DNA of 64,000 bases from Armigeres subalbatus (Eukaryota; Arthropoda; Insecta; Diptera; Culicidae): contig NC_085141.1 in assembly GCF_024139115.2 (NCBI RefSeq), positions 42,777,065 through 42,841,064 of the forward strand. The letters run 5' to 3'. Every line of letters begins with the position of its first letter. The first letter of the stretch is position 1. The notes beneath the pieces are model-generated. The model did not search any database. It saw only the letters and a program-made list of their open reading frames with translations, and was not told the DNA's origin. The translations under genes and the position numbers were made by a program. Positions 1-11,229 of the stretch are shown piece after piece.

Positions 1-1756
1 TTATTCAGACATTTTGGTCAGCGATGATGACTATTGTCAGCATTGATTGTACTTATGGTAATCACATTCGGAGGTAGAGTGTTCAACAACATTAAAGCAC
101 GTGAGAAAACGTAAGGAAAGGAATTCAGTCCGAATCGTTTATTTGTTAATGCGTCTAATATTAGCAGCGGATTATCAACAAGAGTACAGATTCCCTACGC
201 ACAGAACTTTTGGCGGTTAGAAAAACATATTGCTAAAATGGGTTTCATCGTCTTCTCCCCATCCTCTAAAATTTGGACCACGAGCACTGGTTACCAAGCG
301 CAAGCTTGACAACACCAAACAGAGAAAAAAATGGCTCGAGACGACAGAGGCATAATTTTTATGGTAATTTTATTCATACTTCATCTTTTTATTTGTTTGA
401 AATATTTTCAGATTCTCTGCCGTTTCCTTCGCGCATTAATATCGTTTTCATTAATGCTTTTCCCCATCGCGAAGAGGGTTTGTATGCATACTTTTTTTGT
501 TTCCGATTTTAAATGCTTCATAATTTCTGATTGTTTATTACATTATCGATATATTTCTGATTTTCTTCTTCGTTGGTCTTCTTCTCGGTGACCAGAAAAT
601 TTTTATTCCCTCCATAACGCCGTAACGACACCCATCAAACATTTATTGCTGATGCGGCTGGTGGACCCGACCGTTGTTGCGCGTTGGCCACGTCTGGTTT
701 CGGTTTGGATCTTATGGTACCAATCACCCCAAATCATCCGCACGAAAAAGAACGCGCTCAATGGCTGTCGAATCGGAAAGGTTCCCCAATAAAAAAAGAA
801 CATCCTTCGGACTCCGACCGGGAATAACAAACTTCCTAATCAGTGTTTTGACACCTTCCAGTATTCTTCGGCCATAAGCTGGGTAAAAAACAAACCAACG
901 TCGTTCACGTTTTTGGCCCGCTCCAAGCACGGTCAATTGGGATCATTTCCCGTAAAGCATCTAATATTGACAGAGTGGATGCCAGTTCTTGGGAAGCTTA
1001 TTCAAGTTAGTAGTACAATAAACAATACAACATGCAATCAGGCAATAAAGTAATATAATTTTATATGTCTCTCCTGGTACCTGCCGGTTTTGTAGATTTT
1101 TCCTTCTTTGTGAATTGATGTCTTGAGCAACTTTATAATGGTTCGACGTTTTTTGAAGACCAGAAACCCAACTGTATGCTAAATAGTGAAAAAAGTAACA
1201 TTTACGTTTCCATTTAGGTAAATGAAGATTTTTCAGCTTGTCGATCCCATTTGGTCAACTGTTATGAATGTTGAAAAATAGTAAATCGTATAAGCGACTT
1301 TCTGTGAATTACAAAGACGATTCGAATATTTTTGAATTTTTTGATTGCTTTAAAATTTGAGATGAGCTCAAGTGAAAAATACTTTGAAATATTAACTTAG
1401 ATACGGTTTGTTCGTCCGTTTTAATTTCTTTTGAAAAGTTGAAGGTTTGGTTTGGTTTGGTTGGTTGGTTGGTTGGAGGTAAAGTTCTAAAAGTAAAAAA
1501 ACATGCATTGTAGAAAAAAGATTTCCATTTTAAATAAGTCTTGCTTTCCTAAAAAATCTGTTATTTTTAATATTTTTTAGTGGACATCTAATCTGTCCAT
1601 GATCGCATATTTGTAAAACTCGCATTTTTGTACATTTGGTAAGGCTTATGAATTGTTCAGAAAGCTCAATTTACTGTATCTAATCCCATAACAGTAAAAT
1701 TGGTTTCACTATCTTGCTTATCTGTGGTAAGCAGGAAATGATTGAGTTTTTGGGGA
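1..1756. other. No gene seen; AT-rich sequence with a (TTGG)n tract
   Basis: No reading frame here has a recognisable domain and the short open frames overlap one another on both strands. The only structured stretch is a GGTTT/TTGG simple repeat at about 1446-1476. The sequence is AT-rich with homopolymer runs, as expected of mosquito intergenic or intronic DNA. Confidence 0.6.
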
Positions 1757-1780
1757 GGATTGACAAACAAAACAACCAAA
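1757..1780. repeat. Target-site duplication, left, of SINE copy 1
   Basis: A 24-bp A-rich direct repeat (contains gacaaacaaaacaaccaaa), matched at 2401-2424 with one mismatch (g to c at the sixth base). It marks both SINE ends exactly. Confidence 0.92.
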
Positions 1781-2400
1781 GCGGGCTTGGTAGTCATATG
1801 GCTACTGCTTCTGCCTCATACGCAGGAGGTCGTGGGTTCAATCCCAGGTCCGTTCCATTCTCCTACTCTGTATCTTTCTCTTTATTTCTCATGTTCTAGC
1901 AATCGCTAGAACTGGAAATGGACTTCCATACCGTTTCCATTACTATTCCTATACCTTCAACTTGAGTATTCTATCAGTAATCTGATAGAATTGGAAATGA
2001 ACTATAGAGCTCGTTTCCTACATCCAATTAGAAATTCCATCATTTACCTTCTCCTATCTATCACATTGGCAGCTCGTTAACCAAGACGGACCTCTGCCTC
2101 TCCAACCTATCCCAGAAATTCCAACAAATTCCGCATGAACTCGTGGCAAGTGCAGAGGTATATTCGGCTTGCAGTGGGCGAGTGATTGCATCATCATTTC
2201 CTCCCCTTCCCTATATTGACTTGCATTCTGACGTGGCAGGCGCCAGTATGACCTAACAAATGAGATCACCAGTACTTGTACATTGAAGATGTGTGCTAGT
2301 CCCAAGCAAACATCTGTTGGTTCCCTGTGCAAGAACAGCTGATCTGGTCATAATGGAGTAGCAACTACGAGCAGTCAATCAAGCTCAAGCTCAAGCTCAA
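1781..2400 (+). mobile_element. 620-bp tRNA-headed SINE, copy 1, with 24-bp target-site duplication
   Basis: The first 75 bp look like a tRNA: an A-box-like stretch near 1788-1801 and a B box, ggttcaatccc, at 1835-1845, the two halves of an RNA polymerase III promoter. The element ends in a (CAAGCT)n-like tail at about 2380-2400. It is flanked by a direct repeat at 1757-1780 and 2401-2424 that matches at 23 of 24 positions, the mark of LINE-driven insertion. The body carries two perfect tetraloop hairpins (1893-1912 and 1968-1991). A second copy at 23316-23935 differs at only about four positions. It codes for nothing; mobilisation would depend on a LINE reverse transcriptase in trans. At 620 bp it is long for a SINE. 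I cannot tie it to a named family. Confidence 0.9.
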
Positions 2401-2424
2401 GGATTCACAAACAAAACAACCAAA
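2401..2424. repeat. Target-site duplication, right, of SINE copy 1
   Basis: The partner of 1757-1780, directly after the CAAGCT tail. Confidence 0.92.
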
Positions 2425-2481
2425 ATGCAATTGTAACAAATATGCGATCATGGGCAATTAATAGAGTGCTACGAGTGTATA

Positions 2482-2784
2482 CACGGTTAGAAAAAAGTAC
2501 CTAATTTTATGTACTTTTTTTCTCTTGCATCTCCCTCCCTATTCCCTTTGTTGTCATAAAATGAAGAGCAAAACCACTCAACAAGGGCTTTAAAGTGTGG
2601 GAACCCAACCCAACGAAATTTACCTAACTTTTGGTTAGTTTCTATTTATAATTAAATATATTTTACTTAATATTAAGTGAATTTTACTTAATTTCAAGAT
2701 AAAATTACTTAATTTTGGGTTCCCACACTGAACCCCCGATTTGAGTGAAAAGTACCTAATATTAGGTACTTTTTTCTAATCGTG
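2482..2784. mobile_element. MITE, TA-flanked, ends CACGGTTAG / CTAATCGTG
   Basis: Inverted ends of about 25 bp (cacggttagaaaaaagtacc on the left; the right end at 2755-2784 is its complement with few changes) are flanked by TA at 2480-2481 and 2785-2786. A TA target is typical of Tc1/mariner-type transposases. The 303-bp interior is AT-rich and non-coding, with inner copies of the gtacctaa motif. The TACACGGTT terminus is shared with the larger element at 52615-53699. Confidence 0.8.
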
Positions 2785-2786
2785 TA

Positions 2787-5597
2787 CAGAGACGATATGT
2801 GAAAAATGTTGTCTTTCTCCTTTGGATTCAATCCCTGGTCGAATTTTGTAATCTTTGCTCAAAGGCGATCAATCGAGATCGAGTACACACGATAATTTAT
2901 TTATATTCGCTTCCAAGAGAAAAAATGTGAATATTGAGCATTGAAACGGCCGTAAAATTCATAATTCCGCAATAATTGTTCTCTTTGAGTTTTTCTGTGG
3001 TTTGTGTCAGAATACGTACTTTTGGACCAGGATTCAGAATATATAAACATCTCATCTGGGCAAAAATGTCACTCATGCAAATAGTTCATATATTGTATTG
3101 ATTCTGTTTAATCATGAAAGACAGTTTTCATTGTGGTTCCATAATAGCCAAATTCAAAGAAATTGAGTAAAGGAAAATATTGTTCTACATATTATGAGGG
3201 AAATCGAAAAACGAATCTAAAAATCGGTCCTCTTCGTTTTATTGGCCAATCTACATTTTCAAGGATCCATGCAAGGCAGTTCATCTTGCAGGTAAAGTTT
3301 GCAATTCCTCTTGACTGCTGATTTAAAAGTCAAATTGCAATTAACAGTCTCTCACCAGCAGGTCCCTTTTTCGGCATTTCTTCGTTCATAGCACTTGTGA
3401 GCACATCAATCGTAAAATTTGTCAAAACTTGGCAACAGAAAGGGTTAACCCTTTTTCCCATCCACATTAGTTGACTTTCTGGCTTCGTGCTAGAGAACAA
3501 AGGGAACGGGTTGAGTTATAGGATCTTCAATGGATTAGGTCAAAAAAGGATTAACCTGTGCTTGATCTGTTTATTGGACCCGCTGGTCTCTGGGGCGGGT
3601 AGAGTGAAAACAGAGACGGGCTCCGGCTGTGGGTGAGAATGGGCAGTTTGTAAATATTGGACGGAGCTATTTGTTGTTTTAACCTCTGCTGCGAGTCCAG
3701 CTCGGTATCACACGGTGTAATCTTGTTAGCACGAACAATGACCAAAGAAAACCGGACTCTGAGTGTAACGAATCGGTTCGGGCTTGTGGGTTCCATTCGT
3801 CAAGTTATGAGACTTTTCTACTACAGGTAGTAGAGGGTCACCAAGAAAAGGCAGTTTCTGAGAATTTCCAGTGAATAAATTTATTCCAAATTTGTCCATT
3901 AATTACGCTTATCTCGTTATGCTGATTCTCTTGCTTTCCCGTTTGCTTCAATGGCATCTTCCCGCTTCGTTGCCATTGAGCTAATTTATTAAATTTACTT
4001 TCCTTGGCATTTTTTTTTTTGTTTTTGTATCATATTTAATAATTTTATTACTCCACTTGGGAATGGTTTTGACCATTATATCAACTATTTTTATTTGCTC
4101 CGGTCGGCGCAGTTAACAATTCCGCAAAAGGGGGTTCCGACCGATTCGAAATGAAAAATCACAGTTCGCCATGGCCAGCCTCGAACCAATCCAGTCTCGG
4201 CGACGACGACCGTGGCTAACCGCGAAACAACCCATCCAACGTGCCAGAAGGCTATATAATGGCCATAATTGCCGGTGTTTTGTAATTATTTATACAGCCC
4301 ATACACAACACACAACAGTGTAGTGGCCATTTTACTCTAAATCGTTCTCCTTTCTTCCCTGTGTAGTAGGAACCAAAAAGAAAAAAAGTGAGCTCGCCGT
4401 TCGTACAAGAGGCTCATTATTACCGCCCCGCGCGCGATGGCTAGTGTGGATAATAAGCGTTAAGGGCAAATTAAATTTATATACAATTTTGATGGGTTTT
4501 GCGTCGCACTTTTTGCCTCTTGGCACTCAAACACACCTCAACTTTGCTCTATCACTGTGGCATTTACGTATTCGTTTCGGTCGTAGCCATCAAAACACAA
4601 TTAAAACCATATTAATGATTTCGATTGCGCTCGCGTTCGGGCATGTCTAGTAGGCCATGACGCACTATGATGAGTTGATTCGGTAGACGTGCCCCATTTT
4701 GTCGTTTCCGAGGAATTTGGACTGTTGGGAGCAGACAATTTTCATCATCAATCTAGCCATCAAACTGAACCACAAGTCCGTTGATTGATTTATACAATTG
4801 TGGAAGCAATTCCAGAAATCGGTATCTTGTCATTTATTGTGATGATGCCTTCCGTATGTACATAAGACCATGCTAATGGTGGCTGGGTTCAAATCAATTT
4901 GTTATATTTTTGCAAGGAAATATTGTATTTAAACTCTTGTTTAAACTACAATAATTGATGATTTTGATCACTTGAACCGTGGCGTCAAAACTGGAGATAG
5001 TCTTCATTGCATTATTATTGCATTGCAGGTTATTAGATTCTCTGGATCTAAAGAAGTTCCTGGTTCTCGTTGATCAACACATGGAAGGTGTCGAAATTTT
5101 ATTATCACTGCATATAATAACCATCAGAGATAGTCGACAACTTTTAACCAGTCAATGTGGATATAGCGAAACACAGAATTGTGAGTTTGAAGCTTTATCT
5201 TCGTAGGTTTCCTCCAAATTCAAATTGTCCTCCAAATTGTCTCTGGTGTGTACAAGCATGCGGTAAAACAGTATGTACTACACCTTTTATAACAGAAGCC
5301 GGGTACAGAATATATTAAAACGGAACCAAAGATACAATGAAGCAGTTATTGACTGACTGTAAGCGTGTAAGCTTGTGTTTCTCTACATGCGATGGACTCC
5401 TCTGCTAGTTCTACTTTTATAAGTCCACTTAGCTTCCTTAGGTCATAACAGTCTTTAGCAATTGCCACAATTGGTCACTCGAGTTGTCAATTAACTGCTC
5501 TTACCGGCTCAGTGGTGCGATCTGCGTTGTACACGATGCGTCGTCGGATAATGTTTGATGCAAGTATCACCCATTGTGGATCGATAGGATCTTCTGC
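2787..5597. other. No gene seen (2.8 kb); trace of a SINE at 4866-4897
   Basis: The open frames are short and overlapping, and none has a recognisable domain. A 30-bp scrap at 4866-4897 (gaccatgctaatggtggctgggttc) resembles the B-box part of the Feilai-type SINEs found elsewhere in the window, so an eroded SINE may lie here. The stretch may be intergenic or intronic. Confidence 0.5.
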
Positions 5598-5599
5598 TA

Positions 5600-6198
5600 C
5601 AGTCGACTCTCTACATCTCGATGTTCTATATCTCAATATCTCTCCCTATGTCGATGATTTCCTCGGTCCCTTCAATCTACATACATTTTGGCTTTCTACA
5701 TCTCGATAACCTCCCTATTTCGATTTCTCTCTATCTCGATTTGTTCTGATCAAATTTTGTTCAGGATTCACTCTCCTTATGTCGATATGTTTAAATTTTA
5801 AGGCTACTTGACAGTTTTTGGACAATGAACTTCTTAATTCTTTAAAAAATCACTATAATAAAGATTTAAAAAAAAATTACATTTGCTTTGTTGTCGTTTT
5901 TCATATCAATGAGTTTTTTTTTTCACTTGTAATAAGACGAGTTTGTACAATCCCATTTAATTCCACCACTTAATTGTACCTTGACAGATACGTATTTCGA
6001 CCTCAACAGTAAGGTCGTCTTCAGTGTCTCGTACTTGACTCGACTTGGTGGAATTAAATGGGATTGTACAAACTCGTCTTATGACAAGTGAAGACATTCC
6101 ACTAAAAAGCTCAAAATAATTTTCTTAACAGTTTTTTTTGTTGATCTAGTACCCTATCTCGATGGTCCCTTCAATATCGAGATATGGAGAAGCGACTG
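5600..6198. mobile_element. pogo/Tc1-type non-autonomous element, TA-flanked
   Basis: The ends are inverted (cagtcgactctctacatctc at 5600 and the complement of cagtcgcttctccatatctc ending at 6198, about 20 of 26 matching) and lie between TA dinucleotides at 5598-5599 and 6199-6200. CAGT ends with a TA target fit pogo-like elements. Subterminal copies of ctatctcgat and ctccctat recur on both sides. There is no transposase frame. A palindromic element at 5923-6091 sits inside, so the original unit was about 430 bp. Confidence 0.65.
5923..6091. mobile_element. Foldback MITE nested in the pogo-like element
   Basis: Arms of about 45 bp are almost perfect inverted repeats: cttgtaataagacgagtttg at 5926 onward against its complement ending about 6089, followed inward by the shared block tcccatttaattccacca. 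The loop holds a tacgtatttcgacctcaaca stretch with its own small inverted repeats. Related copies are at 6319-6704 and, with the loop lost, at 36384-36463. Confidence 0.75.
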
Positions 6199-6318
6199 TA
6201 CTATGGCTCTACATTCCAACGAGATAGGGAGAGGTCGAAGAATGGAAAATGCATTGAAATGGATACTAGATCGAAAAATGCTCGTTGATATGAAAAACGG
6301 CAACAAAACAAATGACAT

Positions 6319-6704
6319 TTAACCGTCTAAGACGAGTTTAGGTCTTTCCATTTAATTCCACTACACGCAAAAAAAGCGTTCCCGAACTCGTGAACCAGCA
6401 AAAATACACCGTGATTTAATTCATGGATTCGGGAACATCAGTCACGTTTTTCAGAACGTTCCAGAAAACGTGACTGTGTTCCCGAATCCGTGGCTGTTTT
6501 TCACGAAAAAATACACCGTGAACTTGTTAGTTCACAAATTTATGAACGTTTTTTTTGTGTGTACGTTTTGTTATCTTTGCAGATACGTATTTCGACTTCA
6601 ACTGTGATGCCGTCTTCAGTGTCTCGTTCTTGACTCGACTGAGACAACGAGACACTGAAGAAGGCCTCAATGGAAAGTACTCTAACTCGTCTTAGACGGT
6701 TAAA
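6319..6704. mobile_element. Related foldback MITE, itself interrupted
   Basis: Outer arms at 6319-6347 and 6677-6704 (aaccgtctaagacgagttt and its complement) and a loop with tacgtatttcgacttcaact place it in the same family as 5923-6091. A second MITE (6364-6561) is inserted in the left half, which explains its length. Confidence 0.65.
6364..6561. mobile_element. MITE nested in a foldback, TA-flanked, ends CACGCAAAAAAA
   Basis: Inverted ends (cacgcaaaaaaagcgttc and its near complement gaacgttttttttgtgtg) lie between TA at 6362-6363 and 6562-6563. The interior has repeated cacgtgattt/cgggaacatc-like inverted pieces and no coding frame. It probably moved on a Tc1/mariner-type transposase. Confidence 0.75.
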
Positions 6705-7371
6705 TACATTCCACTAAAAAGAGCTTAAAATATATTTTCAGGAAATGTCATTTGTTGTTTTTTATTGTTTTGCTATTGCTCAACAATGGTCTAGTAGCTT
6801 AAAAAAATGAATATATCGACCAGTGACGGGGAATGTCAATAAACGTCACAGGGTTGCTATTACTAATAACTTTCTTCTAAAGTTATATACAGTTCAGATT
6901 GCTTAAAGGATTTTAGAACTCTGTCATACAGATCATGTTTTAGAGAGAAAGAGTAAGGCATTAGAGCGAAATTTAAAAAATCTCACTGAATATCATGACA
7001 TAAATGTCATTTGACACTAACTCTACTCTCACTCTGCCAATTTCATATTTAGAGCAATGACCTATTGAAAAAAGTTATAGGATCCTTTAAGGACTACATG
7101 TTTATGTAAAAACACAATTGAAAATAACTTGTGGAAAAAGTTACTAGAATATTTATATATAAAAGTTATTAGAATCAGGGTAGAAATATTTCACAGTCAA
7201 TGCAGTGAAAAACATGGATCTCAGTATAATCTGCAGTCGCCGCCGCCTTCATCGCCGCCGTGGTGAGTGCGACTGGGTGCTGCTGAAAAATCATTTCCAA
7301 CACCGACCATTCAATTTCGCATTCAGCCACTCACAAGACTTAGTCTCACTGACAGGCTAGAAATTAAAAAA
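6705..7371. other. No gene seen
   Basis: AT-rich sequence with scattered short repeats. A CGCCGCCG cluster lies at about 7229-7260. A further trace of the atgtcatttg motif seen around the foldbacks is at 6746. Nothing coding is supported. Confidence 0.5.
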
Positions 7372-7526
7372 TTAAGAAGTGAAAACTGCAAAGTGAGAAA
7401 TGAGAAGTGGAAAGAGAGAAGTAAGCAGTAAGTAGTGAGAAGTGGAAAGTAAGAAGTGAGAATTTACAAGTGAGAAATTCAAAGAAAGAAATGAGAAATG
7501 AGAAATGAGAAGTGAAAAGTGAGAAT
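7372..7526. repeat. Purine-rich heptamer repeat, (GAGAAGT/GAGAAAT)n
   Basis: About twenty degenerate copies of a 7-bp unit (gagaagt, gagaaat, gtaagaa) with all purines except T on one strand. The open frames across it on both strands are artefacts of the missing stops. Confidence 0.85.
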
Positions 7527-7850
7527 AACTGACTGAATAAACATAGCGCTTCAATGTTTTCCGATTCTCTTATCTTGGGTATATACTTTCATATGATATA
7601 TGAATTAGACTAATTGGAGATAGTAAATTTTTCGATTAATGGCTACCCTTTTCCCCATATTGCAACGGTGGGGGCCGTTTATCCGAATCAGTTTTTTTTT
7701 CCAACTTGTATACAAGTGCGATAGTTTTGTTGGCTTCATGGCTTGTTATGATTTGAAGAGGCTTTTGCCTCTCTTTTATCGTTGTTCGTTGTCTATTGAG
7801 AGCGATTTCTACAAACCCTGCCAGTTGACCTAAATTGTAGCATCATTTTG

Positions 7851-8090
7851 AGAACTTGGAACTTCCGAATTGTACATATCATGCGCATGACTTCAAGATG
7901 ACAGTATGGACATCATGGATTGCTATTGGCTTTGTATCGAGCTTAGTTGACTTGGTACACCAATTGGTCTGAACTCCAGAGCGATTTGGAGAGCTTAGAA
8001 CATCCTATTTAGACAGATCTAGATCATGAACCATGCGCATGGCCTCTAAGGGTCTGTGTGGACACCATTGTTATTGAGGTCCAGCGAACG
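7851..8090. repeat. Two degenerate direct repeats of about 150 bp
   Basis: The blocks around 7851-7930 and 7997-8085 share gagaacttggaac/gagcttagaac, catgcgcatg and tggacaycat...gctattg/gttattg in the same order. They are an old tandem duplication ending just before the copia remains. Confidence 0.4.
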
Positions 8091-8099
8091 GGAGCGCAG

Positions 8100-9445
8100 G
8101 CTCCCCGGTAAGTTGTTCGATCATTTCATCGGCTATAGAGCAACTTCTGGTGAATTGATTTCCGCAGACGTACCCGAATCATTTGACGAACTGGCAGATC
8201 GAACAGGACGAGCTCCGTTCTATGGAGGAAAATAAAGTTTGGTGTGTCACAAGTTGTCCAGATGGAATCAAACCATTGAAAACCAAATTGGTGTTCCGAC
8301 TGAAGGATGATATTAACGGCAACCCTGTGAAGTACAAGGCGAGGCTCATCGCAAAAGGATTTTTGCAAAAAGCTGAGACTATGAGGAGACTTTCGCACCG
8401 GTAGCAAGGCTTGCCACTATTCGCACGGTTCTCGCGTGCAGCAACGTTTCTACTTCCATCAAATGGACGTGAAGACAGCATTTCTTCACGGGGACCTTAA
8501 AGAAGAACTGTACATGTCGATTCCTGATGGTATTATAGCACCTAAAGCACCATGAATCTTTCACAGGAAGTGAATACCGACAAACTATTGGCTCGATTCA
8601 AGATGACAGACTGCAACCCTGTAAAAACACCTATAGAAAAGAAGCTGCAAGTTCCTCGGGATGGTAAAGCAATCGATGAACCTTACCGTGAGCTTCTAGG
8701 CACTATCATGTACATAATGCTTTGTACCAGACCAGACTTATGTTTCTCCGTTGGATTTTTGGGACGATATCAGAAGAAACCAACAACAATACAACCCAAG
8801 TAACATTTTAAGTTTTATAACGCTCTTGAAAACCAAAATTTACTCTACAAGAGTATTATAAAACCAGTATAAAACTAAAATGTTACTAGGGAATGGCAGT
8901 GCTTGAAGCGTGTAGTACGTTACCAGAAGGGATCAAAATCAAAACAGCTGCAGTACACACGGAACGACTCTGCGGGACCATTGGTCGGATATGCTGACGC
9001 TGATTGGGCATCTGATGCGGAGGTTAGGAAATCTGTCAGCGGATACGTATTTAAAGTATTTGGAAATGTAGTATGTTGGTCAAGCAAGAAACAAGTAACC
9101 ATTTCCACATCGTCTAGTGAGGCAGAGTATGTCTCTATGAGTTCTGCTGTTTCGGAAGGCATTTGGTTGTCAGGAGTGCTAGAAGATCTTCAACTCATGC
9201 AGTCATCTGATCCCATTCTTATTTTCGAAGACAATCAAGGAGCCATAGGTATGGCGAAGAATTGCGAAAATAAGAGATCAAAGCATATTGATATTAAGCA
9301 CCATTTTATAAGGGACCATATTGCAAATGGACGAGTTACGGTGAAATACATCAACACGAGAAATCAACTGGCAGACTTATTCACAAAATCATTGGATGCG
9401 GTACATTTCAATAAGCTGTGTAAAGGAATAGGATTGACCGATTGA
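8100..9445 (+). pseudogene. Broken copia-type pol: RT and RNase H
   Basis: Remains of a Ty1/copia polyprotein. 8183-8404 reads into the RT start (VFRLKDDINGNPVKYKARLI), a frameshift follows, and 8387-8550 still reads YEETFAPVAR and FHQMDVKTAFLHGDLKEELY. The stretch with the catalytic YVDD box is gone: the frame at 8552 resumes after it. 8552-8803 is the late RT (PYRELLGTIMYIMLCTRPDL), and 8903-9445 is RNase H with YADADWASD, STSSSEAEYVS and KHIDIKHHFIRDHI, ending at the natural stop. A 97-bp MITE (8795-8891) splits the last two frames. It is dead: one deletion, at least one frameshift and one insertion. A PPT and an LTR start follow directly. Confidence 0.88.
8795..8891. mobile_element. Short MITE, ends CCCAAGTAACA / TGTTACTAGGG
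   Basis: A 97-bp palindromic insertion in the copia RT. Terminal inverted repeats are cccaagtaacattttaagtt against the complement of aactaaaatgttactaggg. The coding frame on either side belongs to copia RT, which proves it is an insertion. It shares the CCCnAG terminus with 24202-24291 and with the larger elements at 35975 and 37790-38036. Confidence 0.8.
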
Positions 9446-9630
9446 GAGGGGGTGTTGACGTAGTAGGCAATCGTATATTGAGCTGCAAAGCTTGCATAGC
9501 AACGCTAGATAATTTGTTAGGAAAAAAATATATTGTTCTTAGATCCAACTTGTACCTCAAACTGATCGGACGTCTCAATAAAACCTGTTACTGTTCTGTT
9601 ACCTCTGCTTGTTTAAACCTAAATTATTAC
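9444..9630 (+). repeat. Copia polypurine tract and 3' LTR start
   Basis: The RNase H stop codon at 9443-9445 overlaps a purine tract (gagaggggg, 9444-9452), then TGTTGACGTAG begins at 9453, the classic copia arrangement of PPT followed by a TG-starting LTR. It contains aataaa at about 9577. The 3' boundary is uncertain, since no 5' LTR copy is in the window to compare. No TSD was identified. Confidence 0.6.
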
Positions 9631-9809
9631 AAGAGATATTGTATTAAAATAATACAAATCTGTGAGATTTCAATACAATAATTGTATTAAAATCAGGCAT
9701 TGCAATTTATCCCATCATTCGATCTTATGAGCAAGATACTGATGATATGCTAGGATATCGATCTCAGTAAACAAAGTGCAATGTTCGCCATGGAGAAAAG
9801 TTTTTTCAC

Positions 9810-11190
9810 TACTTTTGTTGTAGCAACTTATCTTTGGTGTCGCCAGCCCAGTCCGCGTCTACGAACACCTCCAGTTCCGTGGAATCGGCTCCCAGGATCA
9901 GTTCATGATCGATAGTACCTTTGAGGTACCGCAGGACATGCTGTGCCTCTACCCAATCGGCCTGTGATGGGCAACTAGTTTTTCTTCCCAGAATCGAAAC
10001 TGCTGCTGCGACATCAGGACGAGTGCACATGGCCACGTACAACAACCCACCAATCAAGCATATGGCATACTGGTGGTTATTGGACAGTGGGATCTCCTCC
10101 TTTGGATGTAGGTGGCCGGGATCCAGTGGAATGGTAGAAGGCTTCGCATCTTGCAGACCGAACCTGGTCAGAAGCTTCTGGATATAGGCTCTCTGGCTGA
10201 GCGCAATGTGCTTCTCGGAACGGGTGACTTGGATACCGAGGAAAAACTTGATGTCCCCGAGAGACGTCACCGTGAAATGTCGGTTCAGCTGCTTGGCGAT
10301 GTCCTCGTATTCGTACTCCATCTCGCACACTATAACAAAATCGTCAACGTAGACAGCAATGTAGGCGAGCTTACCTTTTTTTCTGACGTAGAGGCAGCAG
10401 TCATTCTTCGACGGCTTGAAACCCATTTGTTTGAGCGTGTCGTCCAATTTGTGGTTCCAAATACGGGCGGCTTGTTTCAGCCCATACAATCCCTTCCGTA
10501 AACGGCATACGTCCATTTCATCTTTCGCTACACATCCTGGAGGCAGCCGCATGTAGACCGTTTCTTGAAGATCTCCGTTCAGGTAAGCGGTCTTGACATC
10601 AGCATGCTTGATCAGGAGTTTCCTTTGACTTGCAACGGAGAATAGAGCCCGAAACATCGTTTGCTTCACGACCGGAGCAAAAACTTCGTCGTAATCGACT
10701 CCATACTTCTGCGTAAAGCCCTGCGCGACTAGATGCGCTTTGTGGCGAACGATCCACCCGGCGGCACCCGATGGTTTTCTTGCCGGTCGGCAGCTTGGCT
10801 GGCTCCCACACGTTGTTCTCGTATAGCGACTTCAACTCTTCCTGCATGGCCTGCTTCCATAAATCAACTTCTGGACTAGCCACAGCTTCTTGATAGCTGC
10901 TCATCATTATGACAGCATGCAAGTTTTCCATCAGCACCGTAATGATTAGGTGGGATACCTTTGGTCACCCTAGTCGACCGTCGCGGTGTACCAACCGTTT
11001 GCCTTTCGTCCACCGGCATCGGCTCTACGTGTGGCTCTTCGTCGGGATCGGCATCCTGGTACAGGCTGTCATCCGAATGGTCTTCATATCCGTGGAAATC
11101 TTCTTCGCTCTCGCTATCGCCGGGCTCGGCTGCCAGGCCGGGTTGCGCAGGCTCCTCCTGTTTCTCCATCTCGCTACGGTTCATGTCAAT
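9810..11190 (-). pseudogene. Second copia-type pol on the minus strand: RT, truncated RNase H
   Basis: Read from 11190 leftward: an acidic linker ending in a IN-to-RT region (10876-11184), the RT entry (10599-10937, EELKSLYENNVWEPAKLPTGKK), a frameshift near 10750, then the RT core 9809-10669 with HADVKTAYLNGDLQETVYMR, GLYGLKQAARIWN and an intact catalytic box, IAVYVDDFVIV. RNase H starts (VFVDADWAGDTKDK) and is cut off at about 9815. Its gag lies at 13429-13877 on the same strand; between them an RTE LINE now sits and protease and integrase are missing. It is a different subfamily from the copia at 8100-9445, which faces it. Confidence 0.88.
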
Positions 11191-11229
11191 TAGCGATAAG
11201 GGAAGAATAACGTAACTTCATCCTCCATG

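Noticed and set aside
1781..1855. tRNA gene at the SINE head
   Set aside because: A and B boxes are present but the sequence does not fold into a full cloverleaf with a clear anticodon arm and acceptor stem, and it runs into a SINE body with target duplications.
2054..2332. Conserved 92-codon minus-strand frame, repeated at 23591-23869
   Set aside because: It is conserved only because the two SINE copies are almost identical in DNA. There is no domain and the element is non-coding.
7372..7554. 60-codon minus-strand frame rich in S, L and H
   Set aside because: It is translated purine heptamer repeat.
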